Origin: Zoogloea sp016790385
GTDB taxonomy: Bacteria; Pseudomonadota; Gammaproteobacteria; Burkholderiales; Rhodocyclaceae
DNA length: 64,000 nucleotides
Direction: 5' to 3' (one strand)
Assembly (NCBI RefSeq): GCF_041916735.1
Contig: NZ_JAYRYY010000007.1
Of the stretch, positions 33,079 to 41,380 are shown in pieces. Position 1 is the stretch's first letter. Each line of letters begins with the position of its first letter. The notes beneath the pieces were generated by a model. It worked only from the letters and a program-made list of their open reading frames with translations, made no database searches and was not told where the DNA came from. Made by a program: the position numbers and the translations under genes.

Positions 33079-34517
33079 CGGGCGTCTCCGGAGAGGGCGG
33101 CGCGGGCCGCTGGGGAAGAGGTGTTGTCGGTGCTTGTCCATCCGCCACCGACCGCACGGTACAGGGCAACCCAGGCGGCAACGCGCTCCTGCTCCCAGCC
33201 GGCCAGGGTGGTGTCGGCGGCGAGCAGGGTGCGGCGGGATTCCTCCAGTTCCATCAGGCTGGCAAAACCCGCGCGCTGGCGGGCCTCGGTGGCGGTGAAG
33301 GCCACCCGGTAATCGTCGGCGGCACGGCGGACATCGGCTTCCCGGGCGGTGGCGGCATCCAGGCGCACCAGGGCCTGTTCCACCTCGGCCGCGGCGTCAC
33401 GCACTTTCTGGCGGTAGACGGCCTCGGCGGCGGTGTAGTCGGCTTCGGCGGCGTCCACGCGGGCGCCGATACGGCCGCCGTCGAGGAGGGGCATCGACAG
33501 GGTCGGGCCGATGGACCAGGTGGTGGCCGACATGCGGTCACCGTTGGTGTTGAGGCGAAGGGGGGTGATGAAGCCGCTCAGGCTGAGGCGAGGGTAGCGG
33601 GCGGCCCTGGCGCTGCCGATGGCGGCACTGGCGGCGGCCAGATCGCGTTCGGCGGCGGCCACGTCGGGGCGCTGGGCGAGCAGGGTGGCTGGCAGGGCTT
33701 CAATGGCAAAGGCGGCAGGGCGGGGAAAGCGCCCGTCGGCAGTCTTCAGTTGGCCGCGCAGGGCGGTCTCGTCGATGCCGGTGAGGGCCACCATGGCCTT
33801 GATCTGCTGGTCGCGTGCGGCGCGCAGTTCGGTCAGCATGGCGGCGCCGTCGGCGGCGCTGGCAGCGGCCAGGGCTACCTGGGCCGGTGCGCTGAAACCG
33901 GCACGGCCCAGGGTGTCGATGAGGCGCGCCGTTTCGGCCCGGGAGGCGGCATCCGCTGTGGCCTGGGCCAGCCGGCGTTCCTGGTAACGCAACTGAAGAT
34001 AGGCGTTGGCCGTTTCGGCCGCAACCGATACGCGGGCTTCGTGCCAGCGCGCCTGGCTGGCGGCGAGGCGGGCCTCGGCGGCTTCCTGATCCCGGGCGAT
34101 TCCGCCAAAGAGGTCGATCTCCCAGTTGGCCATCACCGAGGCCTGGCGGGTGGTCTGGAAGGTGGTGGGGGCGCCGAAGGTGAAGGCGGCCCGCTTGGCG
34201 GCAAGGCTGCCGTCCACCGTGGGCATCCCCGCCACGCCTGCCGCTACCGCATCGGAGCGGGCGCGGGCGATGCGGGCGCGGGCCTGGGCGAGGGTGGCGC
34301 TTTCGCGCTGGGCGGCATCAATCAGGCTGGACAGGGCGGGATCACCGAGTTGGCTCCACCAGTCGGTGAGGGTGCCGAGCCTGCCGTCGTGGGGCAGCGG
34401 GGCGTGCCAGGCCGTCGGGGCGGCCAGGGGAGGTGCCTGGTAGTCCGGCCCCACCCGCGGCAGCTGGGCGCAGGCGGGCAGGGTCAGTACCAGGCCCAAG
34501 AGGTAAAGGGGGCGCAT
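33075..34517 (-). CDS. outer-membrane efflux lipoprotein (NodT/OprM family)
   Basis: A TolC-superfamily channel of 480 residues. The signal MRPLYLLGLVLTLPAC gives a lipobox cysteine near residue 16. Two repeats of long helices follow, with typical NodT/OprM segments: WWSQLGDPALSSLIDAA, ANWEIDLFGG, LLAQRPDVAAAERDLAAA and MPLLDGGRIGARVDAAEADY. The ATG overlaps the tetR stop by one base (TGATG). It is second of the four-gene efflux operon. Confidence 0.93.
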   Translation of the reverse strand: MRPLYLLGLVLTLPACAQLPRVGPDYQAPPLAAPTAWHAPLPHDGRLGTLTDWWSQLGDPALSSLIDAAQRESATLAQARARIARARSDAVAAGVAGMPTVDGSLAAKRAAFTFGAPTTFQTTRQASVMANWEIDLFGGIARDQEAAEARLAASQARWHEARVSVAAETANAYLQLRYQERRLAQATADAASRAETARLIDTLGRAGFSAPAQVALAAASAADGAAMLTELRAARDQQIKAMVALTGIDETALRGQLKTADGRFPRPAAFAIEALPATLLAQRPDVAAAERDLAAASAAIGSARAARYPRLSLSGFITPLRLNTNGDRMSATTWSIGPTLSMPLLDGGRIGARVDAAEADYTAAEAVYRQKVRDAAAEVEQALVRLDAATAREADVRRAADDYRVAFTATEARQRAGFASLMELEESRRTLLAADTTLAGWEQERVAAWVALYRAVGGGWTSTDNTSSPAARAALSGDAR

Positions 34518-35221
34518 CAGTCGGCATCTCCACACGCTTTGCGCCGGCGCGCTTCGGCGTCGATCACGCTGGCAGCCCAGCCGGCAAGGCGCTCGGCCAG
34601 CACGTCGATGGATTCGGGTTGGGCAACCAGTTCGGGGCTGACCTTATCCACCAGATCCTGGGCGACGAAAAAGTGCATGGCCATGCCCAGCACGGCGTGG
34701 GTCAGTCGCAGGGTGTCCGTGTCCGGGGATTCCAGTCCAAGGCGTCGGCTGATCAGCTGGTTCATGTTGCGGAAAAGATCAGCCAGATCGTCATCCACCT
34801 CACTGCCCATCACGCCGCTGGGTTCCACCAGTTCGCGGAAGTGCAGGCGCATCACCAGGCGGATCAGCGCGCCCTGCTTGAGCGGGTGAAGAAAGTTGAA
34901 GAAGAAGTCTTCCAGCGCGCCGTCCGGGTCGAGCTGGCAGGCGGCGGCATTCGGCAGGCAGTCCCGCGCTTGCAGGACGTCCGGCGCGGCCGTGGCGTCG
35001 CAGAAGGATTCGCAGAACACCGCGCGGTAGAGCCCCGGTTTGTCACCGAAGTAATAGCTGATGGAGCCGAGATTCACCCCTGCCCTGTCGGCGATCTCCC
35101 GGGTGGAGGTTTTCTGGTAGCCCTTGTCGGCAAACAGCTGCAAGGCGGCCTCAAGGAGGCGTCGCCGGGCGAGGGCTCCGTCGCTGCGGGTAGGGCTGTG
35201 GCTGGGAGGGGGAACACTCAT
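34517..35221 (-). CDS. TetR-family repressor, CerR-type C-terminal domain
   Basis: A 234-residue regulator. The N-terminal HTH (LFADKGYQKTSTREIADRAGVNLGSISYYFGDKPGLYRAVF, about 30-72) is strong, and the C-terminal part (LIRLVMRLHFRELVEPSGVM) resembles the DUF1956/CerR group. It heads the efflux operon, so autoregulation and control of the pump are likely. Palindromes just upstream (35253-35290) are the expected operator. Confidence 0.92.
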   Translation of the reverse strand: MSVPPPSHSPTRSDGALARRRLLEAALQLFADKGYQKTSTREIADRAGVNLGSISYYFGDKPGLYRAVFCESFCDATAAPDVLQARDCLPNAAACQLDPDGALEDFFFNFLHPLKQGALIRLVMRLHFRELVEPSGVMGSEVDDDLADLFRNMNQLISRRLGLESPDTDTLRLTHAVLGMAMHFFVAQDLVDKVSPELVAQPESIDVLAERLAGWAASVIDAEARRRKACGDAD

Positions 35222-35259
35222 GGAAAGGCCTGCGTCATCAATGGATGATGTTAATCAAA

Positions 35260-35286
35260 CGACTGAGTTAAGTTAGTCGATCGACT
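35260..35286. promoter_or_regulatory. nested palindromes, candidate TetR operator
   Basis: CGACT-N10-AGTCG (35260-35279) overlaps a perfect 12-bp palindrome AGTCGATCGACT (35275-35286), giving three alternating CGACT/AGTCG half-sites within 27 bases, 40-65 bp upstream of tetR. Outer AATCA/TGATT (35253-35257 and 35286-35290) extends the symmetry. The position fits repression of the tetR-efflux promoter. Confidence 0.65.
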
Positions 35287-35441
35287 GATTCACGTCAACA
35301 CTTTGCCGATGCATGTCCGCCCGGCCCGTTTGCAAGCGGACAAAAGTTGATCGGTTTCTGACTAATCGAAACCTCCGGATCGGCCTAGCATGATGAATAG
35401 ATTGTCACGCTTTGAATTGCTAACCAACGGGAGTGTTTTCC

Positions 35442-35996
35442 ATGAACAAATTCTGCAAATACATCATGCCATTGGCCTTGATGGCTTCGTCCTCCGTCAT
35501 GGCGGAATCCTTTCAGCTCGCGAGCAAGGACATTGCTCATGGCAAGTTCATGGGCAATGCCCAGGAATTCCAGGGCTTCGGTTGCAGTGGCGGCAACATG
35601 TCTCCCCAGCTCTCCTGGAGTGGTGCGCCCAAGGGCACCGAAGCCTTTGCCGTGTTTGCCTACGATCCTGACGCGCCGACCGGCAGCGGTTGGTGGCATT
35701 GGCAAGTGGTGAATATTCCGAAGGAAGTCACCAGCCTTGCATCCGGTGCCGGTGATGCAGGCAAGGGCATGGCCCCGGCCGGCAGCCTTAGCACCCGGAA
35801 CGACTACGGCGCGACCGGCTTTGGCGGCGCCTGCCCGCCAAAGGGCCATGGTGTGCACCGCTACCAGTTCACGGTGTTCGCCCTCCCCAAGAAGCTCGAC
35901 TTGCCGAAGGATGCGTCGCCGGCGCTGACCGGCTACATGGTGCGCGCCAGCGCCCTTGCGTCCAGCACCATCGAGGCCTTGTACAAGCGAGATTGA
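35442..35996 (+). CDS. exported YbhB/YbcL-type PEBP protein
   Basis: A 184-residue phosphatidylethanolamine-binding-protein relative (bacterial Raf-kinase-inhibitor-like). The signal peptide is MNKFCKYIMPLALMASSSVMA. The ligand-site motif is YDPDAPTGSGWWHWQVVNIP (about 78-97), followed by the GxHRYQFTVFAL strand (GVHRYQFTVFAL). Periplasmic location is expected; the bacterial function is poorly known. GGGAG precedes the ATG; an in-frame GTG nine bases upstream is less likely. Confidence 0.9.
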   Translation: MNKFCKYIMPLALMASSSVMAESFQLASKDIAHGKFMGNAQEFQGFGCSGGNMSPQLSWSGAPKGTEAFAVFAYDPDAPTGSGWWHWQVVNIPKEVTSLASGAGDAGKGMAPAGSLSTRNDYGATGFGGACPPKGHGVHRYQFTVFALPKKLDLPKDASPALTGYMVRASALASSTIEALYKRD

Positions 35997-36041
35997 TGGA
36001 GGAAGGCGCTCGTTGCCGGGCGGCCCGATCTTTCCCGTGTT

Positions 36042-36068
36042 GGAGGCCGGCACCAACCGCCGGCCTCC
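36042..36068. terminator. hairpin after the PEBP gene
   Basis: GGAGGCCGGC and GCCGGCCTCC pair perfectly over 10 bp with a 7-base loop, 46 bases after the PEBP stop and 83 bases before the next start. There is no T-run. It probably separates the PEBP transcript from the multidomain synthetase gene. A smaller repeat, TCGGC-ATAAC-GCCGA (36095-36109), lies closer to the next gene in an AT-rich stretch and may be regulatory. Confidence 0.5.
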
Positions 36069-36150
36069 CCGATCAGCGATCCCAATAAAACAATTCGGCA
36101 TAACGCCGATTCATAAAAAGAGGAGACATAACAGAGATAAAGGAGCGGAA

Positions 36151-39100
36151 ATGAAATCGCATCGTGAATTGCCCTCGCGTCGACTGAGGGTGCTCGCGCT
36201 TCATGGCAGGGGAAGTAACAGCGAAATCACCCGGATGCAGTTGCTCAATCTGGGCATCTCAGAAGCGGAATACGACATCGTGTACCTTGATGGCCCCCTC
36301 CGCGAGGACGCGCCGGGGCCGGGCATTGCAGAGCTGGCCGGGCTTGTGGCCGGCCCATGGCATTCCTGGATTCGCTATGTCGACGATGAGCAGGCCGACG
36401 GCAACCGGATTGATGCCGACTCCTTGCTGATGGCGGTCCTGCATGTGCTCGATGCTGTCGATGAGCAGGGCCCGTTTGATGCGGTCTATTGCTTCAGTCA
36501 GGCCTGTATCGTGGCGGGTCTGGTCAATGGTCTGGGCACGGACGAGGCCTTGCAGGTTGCGCTCGGCAGGTACACCGGAAAATCCCAGGCGGCAGCCGGT
36601 GGCGGGCGCGTGCCGTTTCCGGCCGCGATCTTTGCCTGCGCGGCAGCCCCCGTTTCCTTGCCCGATCTCCGCGCCCAGGCCGGACTTGGTTCTCCGCCAA
36701 TGGCATACCCGGGGTTCCACAGCCTTCACCTGATTGGCATGCAGGACGAATACAAGCCGTGGTCAGAGGCCTTCGCCCTGTCGATGAATTCAACCGCGAC
36801 CGAAGTCTTGTATCTTGCCGGCGGCCACGACATCAGCCAGCTCCAGCGCGCGGATTCGACCGTTGGTGATGCAATTCGCGCGTGCCTTTTGCGTGCGCGA
36901 AACGTGCGCCCCGAAGCGCTTGAAGGCCTGCCGCGCCCCCTGTGGAGGCTTTCGAGCGAACGCAGCTCGCGGGCGGTCGATCGGGATAGGCAGGTGGTGG
37001 CAGTCCATGCGCGTACCGGGGATCTGCCCGACACCATCCTCGGCATGCTTGCAGCCCGGCCGGTGGATGCGCCCCTGTTCCGCGTTGCCCGAGAGCGCGA
37101 TCCCGATGTCTGTACCACCTACGGTCAGATGCTGGCGTTCTGCCGCCCTGGCGGTGAGGGCGATCTCAGGCGCATCGGCGTCGAAGCAGGAGAGGTTGTG
37201 GCCTACCTCGCACCGCCCGGCGGAAGTGCAACGGCCGCGGCGGCATTCCTGTCCATCGCCTCCCAAGCGATTGCGGCGCCCTTCTCCCCGAGCATGACCG
37301 AGAACGATGCGCTGGCCGCGCTCAGCCAGTACGGCGCCAGGCACATGATCCTGTTCGATGGGGTTCTCGCCCCCGGTGTCAGGGCCGCATTCGAAAGCCA
37401 TGCCGCGGCGGGAAAGGCCCGCCTCCATCGAGCCAGCGAGGTCGGGCCACTGTCACCAGGATTGTTCCGGTATCAGACCCCTGATGCGCCTCTCCAGCCG
37501 CGGGATGCACTGCTGACCGCTCCCACCGCAACCTGCCTGCTGCTGCGCACTTCGGGCACGACCTCGCTTCCCAAGCTCGTGCCCCTGCGGCAAGGTGATC
37601 TTGTCCTGAATGCCGCACTGCTGGCTGATGGGCTGGGGATCTCCGCATCCGACGTCACCTACAGCGTGATGCCGCTGGATCATATCGGCGGCCTCAGCGC
37701 GTCCATCCTGTGCAGTGTTGCCGTCGGCGCCTCGATCACCTGCGATGGCGCCTACACCCCGCAAGGGATGGTGGAGGCGCTCGCCGATTCGAATCCCCGC
37801 CCGACCTGGTACTCCGCGGTTCCCACCATCCACAATGCCACCGCGCGCCACCTGCGCGACAACGCTTACGTGGATGCCGATGGCGTCTGGCATGGTCACC
37901 GCCTTCGCTTCATCCGTTCCGGAGCGGCAGCGCTCAAGGAACCGGACCGTGACACGCTTGAGACCACTTACGGATGCGAGGTTGTGACCACCTACAGCAT
38001 GTCCGAGCTGATGCCCATATCCCAGCCGCCCCGGGACGGTGGCAGCTGGCAGCAGGGGGCGGGGACGGTCGGTGTTCCGGTCGTTGCGTCGATGGCCGTC
38101 ATCGACCCGGCAAGCCTCCGACCGCTTCCCTACGGAAGTGAGGGTGAAATCGCCATTTCCGGTCCGACGGTGTTCCTGGGTTATCTGGACAATCCCGATG
38201 CCAATCGGGGATCCCGTTTCCTGCTCCGTTCCCACGACGACGGGCTGTTGCACACCTGGTTCCTCACCGGCGATCTGGGGGAACTGGACGGCGAGGGGGC
38301 GCTTGCCCTCAAGGGGCGGCTCAAGGAGCTCATCAAGCGCGGCGGCGAGCAGGTTTCGCCCGTTGAGGTGGAAGCCGCGCTCGTGAAACACCCGTGGGTT
38401 GATATGGCAGTCTGCTTCTCCGTGCCCTCCGACGTGTATGGTGAGGAAGTCGGCTGTGCGCTGGTCCTCAACACCTCCGTCGCCGGCACGCAGAGCGAAA
38501 GGGAGATCGTTCGGGAGCTGCGGAATTTTCTGAGGCAGAGTGGGCTTGCCCCCTACAAGATCCCGGCGTACATCAAGCTCGTCAGTGATGACGCGCTTCC
38601 GAAGACGGCGAGCCGCAAGTACATCCGCAAGGGGCTGGCGGAGGTGCTCGGGGTGGTGGCGAGCACCGGCAACCCGGCCCCCTCCGACCGCCCGCCTGCC
38701 GGCGGGCAAACCGCAAGCCCGGCGCGGCCGGCGGCCGACAAGCCCAAGGTGGATTGGTCAACCCTGGCAGGCTTCCGCTTTGTGCTGGCCTGCTATGTGA
38801 TGTTCATGCACATCGGCTCCGATGTCTCGTGGGATGCTGTATCCAATCTCCGGCAGTTCCCGTGGCATGTGCATAGTTTCTTTGCCGTGGCCGGCTTTTC
38901 GCTGGTGGCCTTCATGCCCTCCATGATCCAGCGGAAAGGCGCCTTCATCTGGGCGCGAATATCCGGGATGTATCCGCTCTACGCGCTGGCCCTGCTCCTC
39001 GCCCTGATCAACCTGTTTCCGAGTTGCCAGCCATCAAGCTTTTCTCCGATCTTCCACTGGAGCGCTCAACCCGGTGACGCGGCACGGATGTTCTGCGAAG

Positions 39101-40443
39101 GCACGCCCCTGATACAGGACTCCTGGATAGGCAATCTGCTTTCGACGATTGCGATTTACGTCACGGGCCTGTCGGCGACACCGCTCTGGAGCGCAGCCTG
39201 GTTCATGGGGTTCTACCTGTGGTTCATCTCCATGTACTTCCAGTGCCTGATCGTCTTTCCCTTCCTTTACAACGCGCTGCTCAGGAATCGGGGCCGCACC
39301 AGGCGCCTGCTGCTGCTGACGGTGCTTGGTCTGGTTGCGAACGTCGTGGTCGTTCTTGCCTTCTGGTATGGCTACGCGGTGGATGCGACGGGGTTCGGCT
39401 TCTTCGACCAGCTCACCGGTGAAAAGATCACCCCCACCGCGGCCCAGGTGGACATGGCCAACCGCGACAATGCCGTCATCCTTGGCTTCTACCTCTTTGC
39501 GCCATTCTGGATGATCTACTTCGTCGCCGGCATGTGTGCCGCATTCCTCTACGATGCGGTCCGTCCGGCCGAACAGCCGACGGCCCGTCGCTGGGGGCAT
39601 ATTGCCGACTCCATCACGGTCGTCATGCTGCTGGTGAGCATCGCGCATGTCGCCCAGGGCTACTTTCCCCATGGCGCCGACATAAGCCGGGTTTCGCTTG
39701 AACCCTTCTTCATGCGCCCTGATGCGGCCGACACCTTTGCCGACCCGGCGGCGGTCAATCGGATCTGGGACAACATCTATGCCCGCCTGTTTGCGCCCAT
39801 CACGCTGCTGTGGATCTTTTCCCTCAGCACCGGGCAAGGTGTCACTGCCAGCCTGCTCCGCGCCCGTCCGATCTCACAAACCCTGGCGCCGGCGGCATAC
39901 GGCTGCTTTCTGTTTCATCAGATGGTGGGCCAGTGGTACTACGCGATCACCCGCCATGGTGAATGGTGGAACTGGTGGAGCTATCGGAAGGCGTTCTACT
40001 GGTTCAGCCCGCAGCCCGTCCCCGTCGAGTGGTATGAGTATTTCTACGTCGTCGGGCTGGTGGTGCTGTTCGCCAAGGCCGTTCAACCGATCGAACCGGT
40101 ATTGAAGCGGGGCTTTGCCCGGGTCGGCGGGTTCCTCATGGGTGGGGCCGCGAGCGGTCAGGCGGTGGCCCAGGACACGCTGTCTCGTGTTCTGGGGATT
40201 GTCGAGCGGGAAACCGGCATGGAGGCAAAGCCCGAGTGGCACCTGGAGGAATGCGGCCTGGCGTCGCTGGGCGTCGTGCGTTTCACTGCGGCCCTTCAGG
40301 ATGCGTTCTCGACGGAGGGCAAGAGGATCGTGCTGGCGGCCGCGCAGATCATGGCTGCCCGCGACATCCGCGAGATTGCGGCGATCATCGAGTCCGCCCC
40401 GTTTGAAGGTCAGGAAGGGGCGCCGGTGCTCCAACCGACTTGA
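36151..40443 (+). CDS. serine hydrolase / AMP-ligase / acyltransferase-3 / acyl-carrier four-domain protein
   Basis: One 1430-residue chain. Residues 1-250 are an FSH1-type alpha/beta hydrolase: RVLALHGRGSNSEI, nucleophile Ser116 in CFSQA, Asp199 and His226 (GGHDIS). Residues about 275-835 are an AMP-forming ligase: P-loop LLRTSGTTSLPK (about 466), TTYSMSELMP (about 612), WFLTGDLGELD (about 704), GRLKELIKRGGEQVSP, and the late lysine in LPKTASRKYIRK. After a Pro/Ala-rich linker, residues about 867-1320 form an acyltransferase-3 membrane domain with about ten segments. Residues about 1340-1420 are a carrier domain with Ser1372 in GLASLG as the phosphopantetheine site. AAAGGAG precedes the ATG. 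The likely chemistry is activation of a carboxylate, loading on the carrier and transfer at the membrane; the substrate is unknown. Confidence 0.85.
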   Translation: MKSHRELPSRRLRVLALHGRGSNSEITRMQLLNLGISEAEYDIVYLDGPLREDAPGPGIAELAGLVAGPWHSWIRYVDDEQADGNRIDADSLLMAVLHVLDAVDEQGPFDAVYCFSQACIVAGLVNGLGTDEALQVALGRYTGKSQAAAGGGRVPFPAAIFACAAAPVSLPDLRAQAGLGSPPMAYPGFHSLHLIGMQDEYKPWSEAFALSMNSTATEVLYLAGGHDISQLQRADSTVGDAIRACLLRARNVRPEALEGLPRPLWRLSSERSSRAVDRDRQVVAVHARTGDLPDTILGMLAARPVDAPLFRVARERDPDVCTTYGQMLAFCRPGGEGDLRRIGVEAGEVVAYLAPPGGSATAAAAFLSIASQAIAAPFSPSMTENDALAALSQYGARHMILFDGVLAPGVRAAFESHAAAGKARLHRASEVGPLSPGLFRYQTPDAPLQPRDALLTAPTATCLLLRTSGTTSLPKLVPLRQGDLVLNAALLADGLGISASDVTYSVMPLDHIGGLSASILCSVAVGASITCDGAYTPQGMVEALADSNPRPTWYSAVPTIHNATARHLRDNAYVDADGVWHGHRLRFIRSGAAALKEPDRDTLETTYGCEVVTTYSMSELMPISQPPRDGGSWQQGAGTVGVPVVASMAVIDPASLRPLPYGSEGEIAISGPTVFLGYLDNPDANRGSRFLLRSHDDGLLHTWFLTGDLGELDGEGALALKGRLKELIKRGGEQVSPVEVEAALVKHPWVDMAVCFSVPSDVYGEEVGCALVLNTSVAGTQSEREIVRELRNFLRQSGLAPYKIPAYIKLVSDDALPKTASRKYIRKGLAEVLGVVASTGNPAPSDRPPAGGQTASPARPAADKPKVDWSTLAGFRFVLACYVMFMHIGSDVSWDAVSNLRQFPWHVHSFFAVAGFSLVAFMPSMIQRKGAFIWARISGMYPLYALALLLALINLFPSCQPSSFSPIFHWSAQPGDAARMFCEGTPLIQDSWIGNLLSTIAIYVTGLSATPLWSAAWFMGFYLWFISMYFQCLIVFPFLYNALLRNRGRTRRLLLLTVLGLVANVVVVLAFWYGYAVDATGFGFFDQLTGEKITPTAAQVDMANRDNAVILGFYLFAPFWMIYFVAGMCAAFLYDAVRPAEQPTARRWGHIADSITVVMLLVSIAHVAQGYFPHGADISRVSLEPFFMRPDAADTFADPAAVNRIWDNIYARLFAPITLLWIFSLSTGQGVTASLLRARPISQTLAPAAYGCFLFHQMVGQWYYAITRHGEWWNWWSYRKAFYWFSPQPVPVEWYEYFYVVGLVVLFAKAVQPIEPVLKRGFARVGGFLMGGAASGQAVAQDTLSRVLGIVERETGMEAKPEWHLEECGLASLGVVRFTAALQDAFSTEGKRIVLAAAQIMAARDIREIAAIIESAPFEGQEGAPVLQPT

Positions 40444-40461
40444 GTCACGTTGCACAGCTTG

Positions 40462-40504
40462 ATGCCCCGGCCGAGGGCGGATGCAGAGTCCGCGGCCGGG
40501 GCAT
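40462..40504. terminator. strong bidirectional hairpin between convergent synthetase and PPTase genes
   Basis: ATGCCCCGGCCG and CGGCCGGGGCAT form a perfect 12-bp stem. An inner CGGA/TCCG pairing extends the structure. It lies 18 bases after one stop and 18 bases before the other, in the 78-bp gap between the convergent genes, as expected for a shared terminator. Confidence 0.75.
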
Positions 40505-40521
40505 GGCGCACACGCCTGAGC

Positions 40522-41265
40522 CTATTCGGCAATCAGGGCAAGGATGCATTCCCGATGCTGACCGACAAAGCAGTCAAATCTCCGTCCTTTGGGCAGGGAG
40601 GAGGAAATCCCGGTGCTCAGTTCCAGTGTCAACCCGGTGCCATGAAAACCGACCACCCGGGCGGAATCAAAACCGAAGCCCGTGCCCGCTTCGTGGCTCA
40701 CCGCCTTGAAAAGGCTCTCCTTGGCCGAAAAGGCCATGGAGACGAGTTGTGCCGGCAAAATGCCATTGTCGATGGCGAGCGCTTTTTCATCCGGGTTGAT
40801 CACAAGCCCTTCGATCTCCCCGGCCAGGGGAGAGGTCAGAGTCGGCTCGATATCCAGCCCGAGGTGGCGGATATCGCTTTTGCATGCCAGCGCACACACA
40901 ACCTGGTTGGACGTGTGCGAAATGGATCCTGTGAAGCCGAGCGGCCACAAGGGTTCCCCGTGGCATCCTCTGCCGACGTGCTTGTTGTCGATACCTTTCT
41001 CAAGCAGCATACGGCTCGCCAGATAGCGGCCTGCAATGAACTCTGCCTGGCGCTCCATGCGTCTGGTCCGCAATCTCGCGGAACAGACGCCCATTATTTT
41101 CCCGAAGAATTCGTTACGGTAGTGATTCGAGTTGAATTGGCAGCCGCGGATAAGGACCGTGGGCTTGACGGGGCAGATGATCTGCTCGTCGCGGACAATA
41201 AAGCGGGAGAAGTCGCTGTCGTTGCAGGGAATGGACTTCCGGAAGAATCGGGAAAACATGCGCAT
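40522..41265 (-). CDS. 4'-phosphopantetheinyl transferase (EntD/Sfp-like)
   Basis: This enzyme transfers the phosphopantetheine arm from CoA to a carrier-protein serine. The 247 residues carry the family blocks: GCHGEPLWPLGFTGSISHTS (about 100-120), LGLDIEP with the Mg-binding acidic residues, and FSAKESLFKAVS with the catalytic Glu-Lys pair. It is of the EntD type, in which CoA binding is by the GSISH region. It is convergent with and adjacent to the four-domain synthetase, whose C-terminal carrier domain is the obvious substrate. GC is somewhat lower than in surrounding genes. Confidence 0.9.
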   Translation of the reverse strand: MRMFSRFFRKSIPCNDSDFSRFIVRDEQIICPVKPTVLIRGCQFNSNHYRNEFFGKIMGVCSARLRTRRMERQAEFIAGRYLASRMLLEKGIDNKHVGRGCHGEPLWPLGFTGSISHTSNQVVCALACKSDIRHLGLDIEPTLTSPLAGEIEGLVINPDEKALAIDNGILPAQLVSMAFSAKESLFKAVSHEAGTGFGFDSARVVGFHGTGLTLELSTGISSSLPKGRRFDCFVGQHRECILALIAE

Positions 41266-41380
41266 TCATTTGACATCAAAATGGCTGTCTGTCGATGCTA
41301 GCATTTTTGCCAATTCGGAGCGATGAAACGCGCCTTGGCAGAATGAATCATATTCAAGCTGAGTACCGGAGCGAGGTGAC

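Noticed and set aside
29880..33312. Long plus-strand open frames opposite the RND pump and adaptor genes
   Set aside because: Repetitive His/Gly/Gln-rich or Arg/Ser-rich translations without domains; the minus-strand RND and adaptor proteins are full length with correct motifs.
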